Assembly: GCF_006716485.1 (NCBI RefSeq)
Contig: NZ_VFPD01000005.1
Span: 1-64,000, forward strand
DNA length: 64,000 bases
From: Chryseobacterium aquifrigidense
GTDB lineage: Bacteria; Bacteroidota; Bacteroidia; Flavobacteriales; Weeksellaceae
Reading direction: 5' to 3'
Positions 62,322 to 64,000 of this stretch are shown here, in pieces. Position 1 is the stretch's first letter. Each line of letters begins with the position of its first letter. The notes below the pieces were generated by a model. It saw only the letters and a program-made list of their open reading frames with translations, had not been told where the DNA came from and did no database searches. The position numbers and the translations under genes are program-made.

Positions 62322-63638
62322 ATGGATTTTTCAGTTGAATATCTGGAGCTGGGTCAGTTGAGACAGCTTCAATCCGACCGGTTGATCAGCCTGATCAGCT
62401 ATTTGGGGGAGAAGTCGGAATTTTATAAAAAGAAATTTGATGCATTGCAAATATCTCCAAAGGATATAAGGTCGATTGAAGATATCGCTAAACTTCCTAT
62501 TACTTACAAACAGGATTTAAGAGATAACTATCCGTTCGGATTATTTACGGTTCCTAAAAGTGAACTTCAGCGTATTCACTGCTCAAGCGGAACTACAGGA
62601 AAACCAACTGTGGTAGGATATACCAAAGAAGATGTGGATCTTTTCAGTGAAGTGGTGGCAAGATCTTTACATGCTGCTGGTGCAAGACCGGGAATGCAGC
62701 TGCATAACGCGTATGGATATGGGATTTTTACCGGAGGATTGGGTCTTCATTATGGAGCTGAAATGTTGGGTATGAGTGTTCTTCCCATTTCTGGTGGGAT
62801 GACGGCAAGACAGGTAGATCTGATTGTGGATTTTAAGCCGGAAGTGATCTGCTGTTCTCCTTCATATGCGCTTACCATTGCGGATGAATTTGCCAGGAGA
62901 GGAATTACTGCAGAGGAGATCAGTTTAAAGTATGCTGTGTTGGGTTCGGAGCCGTGGACGGAGATTATCAGAGGTCATATTGAAGAAAGATTAGGCGTTC
63001 ATGCAACCAATATCTATGGATTAAGTGAAATTATCGGTCCTGGAGTTTCTATGGAGGATTTCGAGGAGAAAGGAGGAGCTTATATCTGGGAAGATCATTT
63101 TTATCCTGAGATTTTAGATCCGATTACCAAACAGCCGGTTCCTTTTGGAGAAGAAGGGGTTTTGGTAATTACTACTTTAACCAAAAAAGCAATGCCGCTT
63201 TTACGTTACTGGACGAATGATATCACCAGTCTTTATTACGATGAAAATGCCAGAAGAACAATGGTGAAAATGAAACCAATCGTAGGGAGAGCAGATGATA
63301 TGCTGATCGTAAGAGGAGTCAATGTTTATCCAAGCCAGATTGAAGATGCTTTTTCTTATGTAAAGGGTGTGGTTCCTAACTACTATTTAACCCCTGTGGA
63401 GAAAGAACATATGTGCATCGCTTTGGATATTGATGTTGAAATAGATGATGAATTGGTAAAGTCTCAGAAAATGGAAGCCAATACCGATGATTATTTTAAT
63501 TTTGTCGGAAACTTTGGAAAAAACATAGAAAACGAAATAAAAAAGAGGGTAGGAATTACAACGAAAGTGAAAGTTCATGCCCAGGACAGCCTGCCGAAGT
63601 GTGAGGGTGGAAAAATTAATAGAATACTAAAAAAATAA
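62322..63638 (+). CDS. paaK: Phenylacetate-CoA ligase
   Basis: The protein is 438 residues from ATG 62322; the upstream in-frame ATG at 62307 lies in the operator. The AMP-binding motif SSGTTGKPTVVGYT, a second ANL motif in NIYGLSEIIGPG, and MPLLRYWTNDIT are visible, and the C-terminal domain has VRGVNVYPSQIE with Lys near the end. It activates phenylacetate to phenylacetyl-CoA at ATP cost, the entry to the aerobic phenylacetate (paa) pathway. Stop and the next start overlap (TAATG). Confidence 0.95.
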   Translation: MDFSVEYLELGQLRQLQSDRLISLISYLGEKSEFYKKKFDALQISPKDIRSIEDIAKLPITYKQDLRDNYPFGLFTVPKSELQRIHCSSGTTGKPTVVGYTKEDVDLFSEVVARSLHAAGARPGMQLHNAYGYGIFTGGLGLHYGAEMLGMSVLPISGGMTARQVDLIVDFKPEVICCSPSYALTIADEFARRGITAEEISLKYAVLGSEPWTEIIRGHIEERLGVHATNIYGLSEIIGPGVSMEDFEEKGGAYIWEDHFYPEILDPITKQPVPFGEEGVLVITTLTKKAMPLLRYWTNDITSLYYDENARRTMVKMKPIVGRADDMLIVRGVNVYPSQIEDAFSYVKGVVPNYYLTPVEKEHMCIALDIDVEIDDELVKSQKMEANTDDYFNFVGNFGKNIENEIKKRVGITTKVKVHAQDSLPKCEGGKINRILKK

Positions 63639-64000
63639 TGAATTCATTTTATAAACTTAAAACAGTTAAGGTTCAGAAAGATACTTCCGAAGCAGTAAAT
63701 GTGGCGGTAGAAATCCCTGAAGAACTGAAAGACAAGTTCAGGTTCAAACAAGGGCAGTATCTTAATTTCCGAATGATAATCAACGGAAATGAAGAAAGAC
63801 GTTCTTACTCTATCTGTAATGCTCCCAGCGAAAAAGGAAATACACTGGAAGTATTGGTGAAGTTGCTTGAAGGCGGAAAAGTTTCAGGGTATTTCAACGA
63901 ACATCTTCATATGGATGAAGTGCTGGAAGTAATGCCTCCAATGGGTGGTTTCAATACTTCTTATCACCCGACAAACGTAAAAACTTATGTAGGTCTGGCG
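63638..64000 (+). CDS. paaE: Phenylacetyl-CoA 1,2-epoxidase reductase subunit PaaE, N-terminal part
   Basis: The first 121 codons are in the window and the gene runs off the right edge. The N-terminal FAD-binding domain of ferredoxin-NADP reductase type is visible: FRFKQGQYLNFRM and the flavin motif RRSYSICNAP. It follows paaK with a one-base overlap. PaaE passes NADPH electrons to the di-iron PaaABCE epoxidase; the [2Fe-2S] ferredoxin domain should lie beyond the window. The cut is the window end, not a truncation. Confidence 0.85.
   Translation, partial: MNSFYKLKTVKVQKDTSEAVNVAVEIPEELKDKFRFKQGQYLNFRMIINGNEERRSYSICNAPSEKGNTLEVLVKLLEGGKVSGYFNEHLHMDEVLEVMPPMGGFNTSYHPTNVKTYVGLA

Overview
The window looks like a chromosome segment of a Chryseobacterium-like member of the Bacteroidota (Weeksellaceae/Flavobacteriia). 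This is inferred from the low GC content, promoters of the Bacteroidota type (-33 TTTG, -7 TAnnTTTG), a type IX secretion sorting tail, GLPGLI and DUF4292/DUF2851/DUF4254 proteins, bacillithiol synthesis (BshA), a DPE2-like 4-alpha-glucanotransferase, and a GG-leader 'bacteriocin-like' peptide. I see no phage, transposase, CRISPR array or tRNA. The first bases look like the 3' end of a 5S rRNA followed by a terminator.

Layout. 1-520: rRNA operon end and a repeat-rich spacer. 521-7146: T9SS cargo, MalQ, a Tyr/Gly-rich secreted protein, a Spy-like protein, ferritin and a small membrane protein. 7283-10423: RecB/AddA-like helicase-nuclease. 10606-12999: three tandem paralogous secreted proteins. 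13079-19061: SIMPL protein, then a minus-strand group (GNAT, PspC, DUF2851, BshA, GH3). 19178-20787: two lipoproteins. 20938-28028: a minus-strand envelope operon (flippase, sugar nucleotidyltransferase, DUF4292, EnvC-like, TatA, DUF4254, lipoprotein, RibA). 28093-33155: dihydroorotase, a TPR protein flanked by two copies of a palindromic repeat, and a GH92 mannosidase. 33232-35751: an OmpR-type two-component system divergent from a DUF1573 protein. 35926-38831: dienoyl-CoA reductase-type SDR and an M1 peptidase. 39199-42847: a five-gene cassette of DUF2589 protein, two unknowns, a cytoplasmic subtilase and a tiny I9-like ORF. 42914-51205: a nuclease-fold secreted hydrolase, a second OmpR-type two-component system, GLPGLI protein, TonB-dependent receptor and a second M1 peptidase. 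51241-55181: PAP2/outer-membrane barrel protein and two paralogous M43 metalloproteases. 55430-58401: a NarL-type two-component system with a multi-TM protein, an unknown protein and a Cys-rich GG-leader peptide. 58540-61134: ClpB. 61507-64000: start of a phenylacetate catabolic locus (TetR/PaaR-like, PaaK, PaaE).

The most interesting signals are these. (1) The DUF2589/subtilase/I9-like cassette has no signal peptides and looks like a self-contained cytoplasmic protease system. (2) TTAACA or TTAACC direct repeats with about 11-bp period precede the DUF1573, GLPGLI and TonB-receptor genes. In each case the last repeat is followed by exactly 21 bases and then a -7-like element, next to the two OmpR-type two-component systems. 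(3) The 50-residue GG-leader peptide with six cysteines (58249-58401) lies upstream of a sensor/regulator operon. (4) A 14-bp palindrome lies on the predicted start point of paaK. (5) Several families of dispersed palindromic or terminal-inverted-repeat elements fill the larger spacers.

All function calls rest on reading motifs in the translated sequence; no database search was possible.
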